From NCBI GenBank assembly GCA_900317855.1, contig ONIG01000017.1, positions 1-43,446 on the forward strand: a stretch of DNA of 43,446 bases. Direction: 5' to 3'. The notes beneath the pieces are model-generated. The model worked only from the letters and a program-made list of their open reading frames with translations. It ran no database searches and was not told the DNA's origin. Below, one piece after another: positions 7,186-14,399 of this stretch; positions within the stretch are counted from its first letter, which is position 1; each line of letters opens with the position of its first letter. Position numbers and translations under genes: made by a program. This DNA is from an uncultured Eubacteriales bacterium (lineage in GTDB: Bacteria; Bacillota; Clostridia; Oscillospirales; Oscillospiraceae).

Positions 7186-7495
7186 TCAGTCGTGAAAGAT
7201 CCCGCGGTCGAAAAAGATGCTCTTGCCGGAGATCGAGATCGGAATGCCAAGCCACAGGACGTTTTCGGCATACCCCGTTTCAGCGGCGGCCTTGCCGACA
7301 GAAAACATGATGCGAGTATCCACGGTATCCATCGCGGCGGCCATGGCTGCAGAAGAAACGGCGATGCCCAGGTCGATATAGGCAAACGTGCAGTTTCCGC
7401 CGGCGTTTTTGCAGTTGCTGCAGTTGCCGAAGCCGCAATAGCCGCAGTGGTGCACACCGCGGTATGACTGCTCTGCACCGATCAGAACGTCTACC
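7186..7495 (-). pseudogene. DUF2148 ferredoxin-domain protein, 5'-truncated fragment
   Basis: On the minus strand 103 codons read as the C-terminal part of the DUF2148 family: VLIGAEQSYRGVHHCGYCGF, then NCSNCKNAGGNC, DLGIAVSSA, DTRIMFSVGKAA and a final SISGKSIFFDR, with the stop at 7186-7188. The cysteines CGYCGFGNCSNC resemble a [4Fe-4S] binding set. The first part of the gene is missing: homology stops near 7495, where a plus-strand gene fragment begins. The reading frame runs on past the junction, but with low-complexity sequence antisense to the dehydratase. Role of the family is unknown. Confidence 0.75.
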
Positions 7496-8516
7496 CGATG
7501 CCCGAGGCGGAGGCGGGCGTGTCCATCGACGATGACGCTCCGGTGCTCGGCGCCTGCGCCGTGCAGTGCAACACGACGTGCGACGGCTCTCTGCTCGGCA
7601 ACGGCGTTATCTCCAAGCGCCTCGAGCTCGAGGACGGCATCCCGGTGTTCCAGCTCGCCGCGCCCCTGCGCCACCGCGAGGACGATGTGCAGGATTACGC
7701 CGCACAGGAGATCAAAAACGCCATTGCCTTCATCGAGGAGCACACCGGCGAGAAGTGGGACTGGAAAGCGTACTTCGAGTGCGCCGAGCGCGTGAACTAC
7801 GCCACCAAGTGCCGCCTCGAGTGGCTGGAGATGAACAAGACCGACTACCCGCAGGTCTTTGGCTCCAACCTCGCGCTGTATACCGAGACGAACTACATGG
7901 CCATCTGCGGCAAGGTCCCCGCGTTCCGTGAAGTCGATCGCAAGATCACCAGCTTGCCGAGCGCGCCTACCGCAAGCAGAAGAAGGCCGCCAACGAGTAC
8001 CGCCACCGCGCCATCGTCTGGGGCGTGCAGTCGCACTTTTACATGGACTTCCTCGTCTGGCTGCTCAACTGCTGGGGCATCGTGCCGCTGACGGATATGC
8101 TCTCCATGGTCTCGACGCGCGAACTCGTCACGGAGGACACGCCCGAAAACCGCGAGCAGGCATATTACGACATGGCCTGGCTGACCGAGAACATGATCAT
8201 GCGCAACCGTACCCACGGCGGATACAAGGTCCTGCTCGACGAGCTCTGGGAGTTCTGCGAGCAGTTCAACGCCGACATGGTCATCCTCTGGGAGCACATG
8301 AGCTGCAAAGCGCTCGACGGCATGCACGGCCTGTTTGAGGAGCGCGCCCGCGAGCACGGTATTCACCTCATCTGGGTCACGCACGATCTGTTTGATCCGA
8401 GCGTGGTCTCGCGTCAGGGTGTGCGCCAGCAGGTCAATGACTACATGCGCACCGTCATGCAGGAAGAGCCCGTGGATCCGAGCCTGGAGATCCTGAAGGA
8501 CGACAAGTCCTGGTAA
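7477..8516 (+). pseudogene. 2-hydroxyacyl-CoA dehydratase subunit (HGD-D family), 5'-truncated and frameshifted
   Basis: Frame 1 from about 7477 to 7953 encodes recognisable dehydratase sequence (CNTTCDGSLLGNGV, GIPVFQLAAPLRHRE, IKNAIAFIEEHTGEKWDW). From 7956 the homologous sequence continues in another frame (AERAYRKQKKAANEYRHRA, then QSHFYMDFLVWLLNCWG) to the stop at 8514-8516. One base appears missing at 7954-7955. The N-terminal roughly 80 residues are absent and an in-frame stop lies at 7465-7467. These [4Fe-4S] enzymes dehydrate 2-hydroxyacyl-CoA in amino-acid fermentation and need an ATP-driven activator, not present here. The 8025 ATG could at most give a C-terminal piece. A sequencing error would explain the frameshift but not the missing 5' end. 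Confidence 0.8.
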
Positions 8517-8534
8517 TCAGAGAGGAGATCGAAC

Positions 8535-8714
8535 ATGAACAATCTGAAAAGCAAGCTGCTCAAGGCCCTTATGGGTGTATCGCTCGGCGCACTCGGCGCG
8601 TTCGTGGTCACGTTTGTCATCTATTTCTGGAACCTGGACATGAAGCTGACCTCCGTTATGGAGGGTATCCTGCTCAAGCACTACGATAAGATCGACCGCG
8701 ACCAGCACCTGTAA
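8535..8714 (+). CDS. Small single-span membrane protein of unknown function
   Basis: 59 aa, starting 18 bp after the dehydratase stop with a GAGGAG site at 8522-8527. Residues about 12-33 form one hydrophobic helix (ALMGVSLGALGAFVVTFVIY), flanked by a basic N-terminus (NNLKSKLLK) and a polar C-terminus, so an N-in orientation is likely. It is followed directly by a strong terminator, making it the last gene of the former dehydratase operon. Product is not recognised; intact frame, good ribosome site and host codon use support it as real. Confidence 0.6.
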   Translation: MNNLKSKLLKALMGVSLGALGAFVVTFVIYFWNLDMKLTSVMEGILLKHYDKIDRDQHL

Positions 8715-8728
8715 TCTTTTTCTGTACA

Positions 8729-8758
8729 GCCCGTCTGCTTCGGCAGGCGGGCTTTTTT
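8729..8758 (+). terminator. Terminator of the dehydratase operon
   Basis: GCCCGTCTGC at 8729-8738, tetraloop TTCG, GCAGGCGGGC at 8743-8752 and six T residues. A 10-bp stem (one G.T) closed by a stable UUCG loop. Confidence 0.93.
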
Positions 8759-8784
8759 CGCATGTAAACAATTTGTGACGCCTC

Positions 8785-8813
8785 TTGACGATAAAAAATA
8801 TGATCGCTATAAT
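8785..8813 (+). promoter_or_regulatory. SigA-type promoter of the marR-ABC exporter operon
   Basis: TTGACG at 8785-8790, 17-bp AT-rich spacer, perfect TATAAT at 8808-8813, 30 bp upstream of the MarR start. Confidence 0.88.
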
Positions 8814-8815
8814 GC

Positions 8816-8827
8816 GTAGCGTGCTAC
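8816..8827 (+). promoter_or_regulatory. Candidate MarR operator
   Basis: Inverted repeat GTAGC-GT-GCTAC immediately downstream of the -10 box, covering the expected transcription start. MarR proteins usually bind short palindromes in their own promoters, so autorepression is likely; the exact site is inferred. Confidence 0.42.
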
Positions 8828-8843
8828 ACATTGGAGGTGTATC

Positions 8844-9263
8844 ATGGAGCAATTTCAAATCGGATGTCTATTAAAGATGATCACGGATAAGACCAAAATG
8901 CGGGCAGATGCCGATCTCGCGCAGCAGGGGCTGACGCTGACGCAAAGCCGCGTGCTGGGCTATCTGGCCCGCAATGGCGGGCAGGCGACGCAAAAGGAGA
9001 TCGAAGGGTTTCTGCAGGTGTCGCACCCGACGGTGGCGGGTATCATCAGCCGCATGGGGCAAAACGGCTTTGTGCGCTGCTGGCTCGACCCGGCGGACAA
9101 ACGCAGCAAGATCGTCGGCCAGACGGAGCGTGCTGCCGCGATCGCGCACGAGATGCAGGCAACGATCAACGCGACGGAGCAGCAGATGCTGCGCTCGCTG
9201 ACGCCGGATGAGATCGCGGCGCTGGAATCGGCGCTGCGCACGATCTATGCCAACCTCGGCTGA
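8844..9263 (+). CDS. MarR-family transcriptional regulator
   Basis: 139 aa, the usual MarR length. Residues about 30-100 form the winged helix-turn-helix: LTQSRVLGYLARNGGQATQKE, then LQVSHPTVAGIISRMGQNGFV as recognition helix and DPADKRSKIVGQTERA as the wing with the family's D-x-R-[ST]K pattern. N- and C-terminal helices would form the dimer interface. Start is supported by TTGGAGGT 8 bp upstream. It is the first gene of an operon with two ABC exporter subunits, 30 bp ahead of the first, so it probably represses their transcription until a drug-like ligand binds. An inverted repeat over its own promoter start fits autoregulation. Confidence 0.93.
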   Translation: MEQFQIGCLLKMITDKTKMRADADLAQQGLTLTQSRVLGYLARNGGQATQKEIEGFLQVSHPTVAGIISRMGQNGFVRCWLDPADKRSKIVGQTERAAAIAHEMQATINATEQQMLRSLTPDEIAALESALRTIYANLG

Positions 9264-9293
9264 TCGGTCCGCGATTCAGGAAGGAGGAAATCC

Positions 9294-11045
9294 ATGCTTC
9301 ATACCTTGTCCCGCAGCCTGCGGGAAAACAAAAGCCCCGCGCTCGTGACGGTTCTGCTCTCGGCGCTGGAGGTCGTGTTTGAGATCGTGATCCCGCTGTA
9401 TATGTCCAACCTCATCGACTTCGGCATTGAGGGCGGCAGCATGGCGGCGGTCTGGAAGTTCGGCGCATTTTTGCTGCTGCTGGCGGCGTTCCAGCTCGCG
9501 ACCGGCGTGCTTGCAGCGCGCATCGCAGCGCGGGCATCCGTCGGTTTTGGCGCGAACCTGCGTGAGGATATGTACAACAACGTGCAGACCTTTGCGTTTT
9601 CCAACATCGACAAGTTTTCCACTGCGTCCATCGTCACGCGCCTGACGACGGACGTCACGAACGTGCAGAATGCCTTTCAGATGCTCATGCGCATGGCGAT
9701 CCGCTCGCCGGTCATGCTGATTTTTTCCATGATCGTGTCGTTCCGCATCAGCCGTGATATTTCCATGACGTTTCTCATCATTCTGCCCATCCTCGCGGTG
9801 GCGCTGTTTTTCATCATCCGCAGCGTGTTCCCGATCTTCACGCGCGTGTTCCGCACGTATGACGCGCTCAACAACGTCGTGCAGGAAAATGTCCGCGGCA
9901 TCCGCGTCGTGAAGTCCTTTAATCAGGAGCAGCACGAGATCCGCAAGTTCGGCGCCATTTCCGAGCGCATTTATAAGGACTTTTCCAAGGGCGAGCGGCT
10001 TATCACGCTCAATGCGCCGCTGATGCAGTTGTGCATCTATGCATGCATGATCATCATCTCCTGGCTCGGCGCCAAGGCCATCATCGCCAGCGGCAACGAT
10101 CCGGCGCTCGGCCTGACGACCGGCAACCTCACCGCGCTCATCACCTATGCTATGCAGATCCTCTCGAGCCTGATGATGCTGTCGATGGTTTTTGCCATGC
10201 TGACGATCTCGCTCTCGTCCGCGCGCCGCATTGCCGAGGTGATCGAGGAAAAGACGGACATTCAAAATCCGGAGCACCCGGTCATGACCGTGCGCAACGG
10301 CGCCATTGATTTTGACCATGTGAGCTTTGTTTATGCCTCCAAGGCGGACAAAAAGGTGCTCGATGACATTGACCTGCACATCCGCTCCGGCGAGACGATC
10401 GGCATCATCGGCGGCACGGGCGCGTCCAAATCCTCGCTCGTGCAGCTCATCCCGCGTCTGTACGACGTCACCGGCGGCAAGCTGACGCTCGGCGGCGTGG
10501 ACGTGCGCGATTATGATCTGGAGGCTCTGCGCAACGCCGTCGCCATGGTGCTGCAGAAAAATGAGCTGTTTTCCGGCACGATCAAGGAGAACCTCCGCTG
10601 GGGCAACGAAAACGCCACGGACGAGGAGCTCCGCCATGCCTGCGAGCTTGCGTGTGCGGATGAGTTCATCTCCGCCATGCCGGATGGTTATGACACCTAT
10701 ATCGAGCAGGGCGGCACGAATGTCTCCGGCGGCCAGAAGCAGCGCCTGTGCATCGCCCGCGCGCTGCTGAAAAAGCCGAAAGTGCTCATTCTCGACGACT
10801 CGACGAGCGCTGTCGACACGCGCACGGACGCGCAGATCCAGCAGGCCTTTTCGGCCTATATCCCGGAAACGACGAAGATCATCATCGCGCAGCGCATCAG
10901 CTCCGTGCAGAACGCGGACCGCATCGTCGTGCTCGATGACGGCCACATTGACGCCGTCGGCAGCCATGAGGAGCTGCTGCGCACGTGTGAAATTTACCGC
11001 GAAGTCTATGAGTCCCAGCAGAAGGGAGACGAGGACGATGCCTGA
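9294..11045 (+). CDS. Heterodimeric ABC exporter subunit with degenerate ATP site (LmrC/TM287-like)
   Basis: 583 aa half-transporter: six-helix exporter domain (residues about 15-310) and nucleotide-binding domain (about 335-575). Walker A is GGTGASKSS at 373-381, where the usual Gly before Lys is Ser. The signature is canonical VSGGQ at 477-481. Walker B is LILDD at 498-502, with Asp in place of the catalytic Glu. A non-catalytic site in one half is characteristic of heterodimeric multidrug exporters such as LmrCD, BmrCD and TM287/288. The partner gene overlaps its 3' end by 8 bp. Located in the cytoplasmic membrane; substrate unknown, with MarR control suggesting toxic small molecules. Start follows GAAGGAGG by about 7 bp. 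Confidence 0.92.
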   Translation: MLHTLSRSLRENKSPALVTVLLSALEVVFEIVIPLYMSNLIDFGIEGGSMAAVWKFGAFLLLLAAFQLATGVLAARIAARASVGFGANLREDMYNNVQTFAFSNIDKFSTASIVTRLTTDVTNVQNAFQMLMRMAIRSPVMLIFSMIVSFRISRDISMTFLIILPILAVALFFIIRSVFPIFTRVFRTYDALNNVVQENVRGIRVVKSFNQEQHEIRKFGAISERIYKDFSKGERLITLNAPLMQLCIYACMIIISWLGAKAIIASGNDPALGLTTGNLTALITYAMQILSSLMMLSMVFAMLTISLSSARRIAEVIEEKTDIQNPEHPVMTVRNGAIDFDHVSFVYASKADKKVLDDIDLHIRSGETIGIIGGTGASKSSLVQLIPRLYDVTGGKLTLGGVDVRDYDLEALRNAVAMVLQKNELFSGTIKENLRWGNENATDEELRHACELACADEFISAMPDGYDTYIEQGGTNVSGGQKQRLCIARALLKKPKVLILDDSTSAVDTRTDAQIQQAFSAYIPETTKIIIAQRISSVQNADRIVVLDDGHIDAVGSHEELLRTCEIYREVYESQQKGDEDDA

Positions 11046-12927
11046 ACACCCGAAGTTTGATTCCCAGACGCTCAAGCGCCTGCTGTCGTATATGCGCGCC
11101 TATAAGGGCACGCTCGTGCTCGTGACCATCTGCATTTTGCTCAGCGCGGTCGCCGGCGCAGCCTCGTCCATGTTCCTGCAGAAGCTGATAGACGGCTATA
11201 TCGTCCCCATGCTCGGCACGGCGTCGCCGGACTTTTCCGGCCTGATCCGCGCACTGGTCACGATCGGCTGCGTGTACCTCATCGGCACCCTGGCCACGTG
11301 GCTGTATAACCGCCGCATGGTCACGATCGCGCAGGGCACGCTCAAGCGCATCCGCGACGAGATGTTTGAAAAGATGCAGCGCATGCCCATCCGCTATTTT
11401 GACACGCATACGCACGGCGACATCATGAGCCTGTATACGAACGATACCGACACGCTGCGACAGATGATCGCGCAGTCCATGGCCCAGCTCGTGTCGTCCG
11501 TGTTTACGCTGACGGTCGTGTTCTTCTGCATGCTGTATATCAGCGTCTGGCTGACGCTGATCGTGTGCGCGGTCATGGCGCTCATTCTTGTATTTGTGCG
11601 CAGGCTCACCGGCCGCATCGGCGGCTACTTCATGGCGCAGCAGAGGGCGCTGGCGGATCTCAACGGCTATGTCGAAGAGATGGTCAACGGCCAGAAGGTC
11701 GTCAAGGTGTTCTGCCACGAAGAGCAGAGCAAGGCGGAACTGCACCGCCGCAACCGCGTCTGGGCGGAAAACGCCGCGCGCGCCAGCGGCATGGCCAACA
11801 GCATGATGCCGATGATGAACGCCGTCGGCTACCTGCAGTATGTCATCATCGCCGTCATCGGCGGCACGATGGCCATTGCCGGCACGCCGAACCTCGGTCT
11901 GACCGGCATGAACACGCTCACGCTCGGCATGATCGCGTCGTTCCTGACGCTCTCGCGTGGGTTCACAAACCCCATTTCGCAGATCTCCAACCAGTTCAAC
12001 TCCATCGTCACGGCGCTGGCCGGTGCGTCGCGCATTTTTGCGTTTATGGACGCCGAGCCGGAGACGGACGACGGCTATGTGACGCTCGTCAACGCCAGAG
12101 AGGAAAACGGCGCGCTCGTTGAGGCCGACCACCACACCGGCCTCTGGGCGTGGAAGCACCCGCACGGCGACGGTACGGTCACGTACACGAAGCTCGAGGG
12201 CCGCGTCGTGTTCGATCACGTGGACTTCGGCTACACGCCGGATAAGGAAGTCCTGCACGACATCACGCTCTACGCCGAACCCGGCCAGAAGGTGGCCTTC
12301 GTCGGCGCGACCGGTGCCGGCAAGACGACGATCACGAACCTCATCAACCGCTTCTACGACATTGCCGACGGCAAGATCCGCTATGACGGCATCAACATCA
12401 ATAAGATCCGCAAGGCCGATCTGCGCCGCAGTCTCGGCATTGTGCTCCAGGACGTGAACCTCTTCACCGGCACCGTCATGGAGAACATCCGCTACGGCAA
12501 TCCGGACGCGACGGATGATGACTGCATCGCGGCGGCAAAGCTCGCCAACGCCGATCACTTCATCCGCATGCTGCCGGACGGCTACAACACCGTGCTCAAG
12601 GGTGACGGCAGCGGCCTGAGCCAGGGCCAGCGCCAGCTGCTGAGCATCGCGCGCGCGGCTGTGTCCGACCCGCCGGTTATGATCCTCGATGAGGCGACCA
12701 GCTCCATCGACACCCGCACGGAGGCGCTCGTGCAAAGCGGCATGGATAAGCTCATGGAGGGCCGCACGGTGTTCGTTATTGCGCACCGGCTCTCGACGGT
12801 CAAAAATGCCGACGTCATCATGGTGCTCGACCACGGCCGCATCATCGAGCGCGGCAGCCACGAAAAGCTCATCGCCGAAAAGGGCGTGTACTACCAGCTC
12901 TATACCGGCGCGTTCGAGCTCGAATAA
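11038..12927 (+). CDS. Heterodimeric ABC exporter subunit with catalytic ATP site (LmrD/TM288-like)
   Basis: 629 aa from the ATG at 11038, overlapping the previous gene by 8 bp and preceded by GGGAGACGAGG. Exporter transmembrane domain at about 20-335, then an extra segment of roughly 45 residues (345-388, rich in H, W and G) before the nucleotide-binding domain, as seen in the longer partner of such pairs. Walker A GATGAGKT at 423-430 is canonical, Walker B ILDE carries the catalytic Glu at 552, and the signature is altered to LSQGQ at 527-531. That altered signature would complete the degenerate site formed by the partner, which fits an asymmetric heterodimer. Likely drug or lipid-like substrate export. 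Confidence 0.92.
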   Translation: MPEHPKFDSQTLKRLLSYMRAYKGTLVLVTICILLSAVAGAASSMFLQKLIDGYIVPMLGTASPDFSGLIRALVTIGCVYLIGTLATWLYNRRMVTIAQGTLKRIRDEMFEKMQRMPIRYFDTHTHGDIMSLYTNDTDTLRQMIAQSMAQLVSSVFTLTVVFFCMLYISVWLTLIVCAVMALILVFVRRLTGRIGGYFMAQQRALADLNGYVEEMVNGQKVVKVFCHEEQSKAELHRRNRVWAENAARASGMANSMMPMMNAVGYLQYVIIAVIGGTMAIAGTPNLGLTGMNTLTLGMIASFLTLSRGFTNPISQISNQFNSIVTALAGASRIFAFMDAEPETDDGYVTLVNAREENGALVEADHHTGLWAWKHPHGDGTVTYTKLEGRVVFDHVDFGYTPDKEVLHDITLYAEPGQKVAFVGATGAGKTTITNLINRFYDIADGKIRYDGININKIRKADLRRSLGIVLQDVNLFTGTVMENIRYGNPDATDDDCIAAAKLANADHFIRMLPDGYNTVLKGDGSGLSQGQRQLLSIARAAVSDPPVMILDEATSSIDTRTEALVQSGMDKLMEGRTVFVIAHRLSTVKNADVIMVLDHGRIIERGSHEKLIAEKGVYYQLYTGAFELE

Positions 12928-12942
12928 ATTCCGCCGCGCCCC

Positions 12943-12971
12943 TTGCACGCCGGCAGGGGGCGCGGTATAAT
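12943..12971 (+). promoter_or_regulatory. Promoter of the PPC-domain gene, overlapped by an inverted repeat
   Basis: TTGCAC at 12943-12948, 17-bp spacer, perfect TATAAT at 12966-12971. A perfect 9-bp inverted repeat, CCGCGCCCC at 12934-12942 and GGGGCGCGG at 12957-12965, ends exactly at the -10 box. It may be a weak terminator for the exporter operon or an operator. Confidence 0.75.
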
Positions 12972-13000
12972 CCAGATAATGAAGCCAAAGGAGGAGCCCC

Positions 13001-13420
13001 ATGGAGTATCGAAGATTCGGAAACACCATCGTCGCCCGCATTGACCGCGGCGAGGAAGTGCTCGAGCAGGTCAAGGCGGTCGCGCAGGCCGAGCAGATCA
13101 AGCTCGCGAGCGTGCAGGCACTCGGTGCGGTCGGTGAATTCACGGTCGGCGTGTTCCACACGGCCGAAAAGCAGTACCACGCCAATTCGTTCGCGGGCGA
13201 TTTCGAGATCGTCTCGCTGACCGGCACCATCAATACGATGGACGGCGCGTTTTACACGCACCTGCACATGAGTGCCGGAAACGAGAAGGGCGAGGTGTTC
13301 GGCGGGCATCTGAACCGCGCCGTCATCAGCGCCACCTGCGAGATGGTCATCACGGTCATTGACGGGCGGGTGGATCGCTTCCACAGCGAGGAGATCGGCC
13401 TGAACCTGTTCCAATTCTAA
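13001..13420 (+). CDS. PPC/DUF296-domain protein (PD1-like putative DNA-binding protein)
   Basis: 139 aa, a single PPC (DUF296) domain. Visible family features: the beta-rich start GNTIVARIDRGEEVLEQV, central LASVQALGAVGEFTVGVF, the histidine cluster THLHMS (near residues 87-90), GEVFGGHLNRAVI and the end segment FHSEEIGLNLFQF. The conserved histidines form a metal site in bacterial structures of the family. Plant homologues (AHL) bind AT-rich DNA; the bacterial role is not established. It has its own promoter and terminator, so it is monocistronic. AAAGGAGG precedes the ATG. Annotation is at family level only. Confidence 0.88.
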   Translation: MEYRRFGNTIVARIDRGEEVLEQVKAVAQAEQIKLASVQALGAVGEFTVGVFHTAEKQYHANSFAGDFEIVSLTGTINTMDGAFYTHLHMSAGNEKGEVFGGHLNRAVISATCEMVITVIDGRVDRFHSEEIGLNLFQF

Positions 13421-13431
13421 AGATCTGTGTC

Positions 13432-13469
13432 AAAAGTGCGCACGATTTTACGGCCGTGCGCACTTTTTT
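13432..13469 (+). terminator. Terminator of the PPC-domain gene
   Basis: AAAAGTGCGCACG at 13432-13444, 10-nt loop, CGTGCGCACTTTT at 13455-13467 within a run of T. Perfect 13-bp pairing including the A/T ends. Confidence 0.92.
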
Positions 13470-13492
13470 GCTGCCATCGTTTCTTATTCCTA

Positions 13493-13521
13493 TTGACATC
13501 GTGGGAATATAGGCATATAAT
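13493..13521 (+). promoter_or_regulatory. SigA-type promoter of the suf operon
   Basis: TTGACA at 13493-13498, 17-bp spacer, TATAAT at 13516-13521: a consensus match in all 12 positions. A leader of about 110 nt follows, including a 9-bp palindromic GC hairpin (GCCGCGCCG at 13590-13598 with CGGCGCGGC at 13601-13609) about 27 nt before sufC. No clear Rrf2/IscR box was recognised. Confidence 0.9.
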
Positions 13522-13636
13522 TCATGCCATAGAGGTAGGGATTACGTGTCAACCCCTCCAGAGCCTCTCGAATTTGTGTATATTATGCAGCCGCGCCGCC
13601 CGGCGCGGCCTGCCATTGGGAACGGAGGACGCATAT

Positions 13637-14383
13637 ATGAACAGCAACCTGCTTGAAGTGAGCGGCCTGCACGTGAGCGCAGGCGACAAGGAGATCCTGC
13701 ATGGTGTGGATCTGACCGTCGGCAAGGACGAGACGCACGTGCTCATGGGGCCGAACGGCACCGGTAAGTCCACGCTCGGCTACGCGATCACCGGCAATCC
13801 GGAGTATACGGTCACGGCCGGCAAGATCGTCTTTGACGGCGAGGACATCACGGAGCTGCCGGTCAATGAGCGCGCAAAAAAGGGCATTTTCCTGTCCTTC
13901 CAGAATCCGCTCGAGGTGCCCGGCGTGACGCTCAGCGCTTTCATCCGCAGCGCGCTGGAGCAAAAGACCGGCAAGCGCATCCGCCTCTGGGACTTCAAGA
14001 AGAAGCTCGCCGAGACGATGGAACTGCTGGCGATGGACGCTTCCTACGCCGAGCGCGATCTGAACGTGGGCTTTTCCGGTGGTGAGAAGAAGAAAGCCGA
14101 AATCCTGCAGATGCTCATGCTCGAGCCGAAGCTCGCCATCCTCGACGAGACAGACTCCGGTCTGGACGTCGACGCGGTGCGCACGGTTTCCAAGGGCGTG
14201 CAGCTTTACCGCGAGCGTGTGCACGGCTCGCTGCTCATCATCACGCACAGCACGCGTATTCTCGAGGCGCTGACCGTGGACGCGGCACACATCATGGAAA
14301 AGGGCATCATCGTGAAAAACGGCGATGCATCGCTCATCGATACTATCAGCGAAAACGGCTTTGGCGGCATCCAGGCAGACTGA
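13637..14383 (+). CDS. sufC: Fe-S cluster assembly ATPase SufC
   Basis: 248 aa from the ATG at 13637 (ACGGAGGAC upstream); the longer open frame to 13427 covers the promoter and is not coding. ABC ATPase with Walker A GPNGTGKST at residues 38-46, Q-loop in LSFQNPLEVPG, signature FSGGE at 146-150 and Walker B LAILDETDSGLD with Glu171. The insert and the ETDSGLDVDA sequence after Walker B are specific to SufC. It forms the SufBC2D scaffold complex in the cytoplasm, using ATP to reshape SufB-SufD during [Fe-S] cluster assembly. First gene of sufC-B-D-S-U. Confidence 0.97.
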   Translation: MNSNLLEVSGLHVSAGDKEILHGVDLTVGKDETHVLMGPNGTGKSTLGYAITGNPEYTVTAGKIVFDGEDITELPVNERAKKGIFLSFQNPLEVPGVTLSAFIRSALEQKTGKRIRLWDFKKKLAETMELLAMDASYAERDLNVGFSGGEKKKAEILQMLMLEPKLAILDETDSGLDVDAVRTVSKGVQLYRERVHGSLLIITHSTRILEALTVDAAHIMEKGIIVKNGDASLIDTISENGFGGIQAD

Positions 14384-14399
14384 AAGCGAGGCGATCCGA

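Noticed and set aside
9276..11075. 599-codon open frame on the minus strand over the first ABC exporter gene
   Set aside because: Low-complexity Arg/His/Asp-rich translation, typical antisense shadow of a GC-rich gene; the plus strand encodes a clear exporter.
10897..13233. 778-codon minus-strand open frame over the second ABC gene and the PPC gene
   Set aside because: Same antisense shadow pattern; it crosses a promoter and two real genes and shows no domain motifs.
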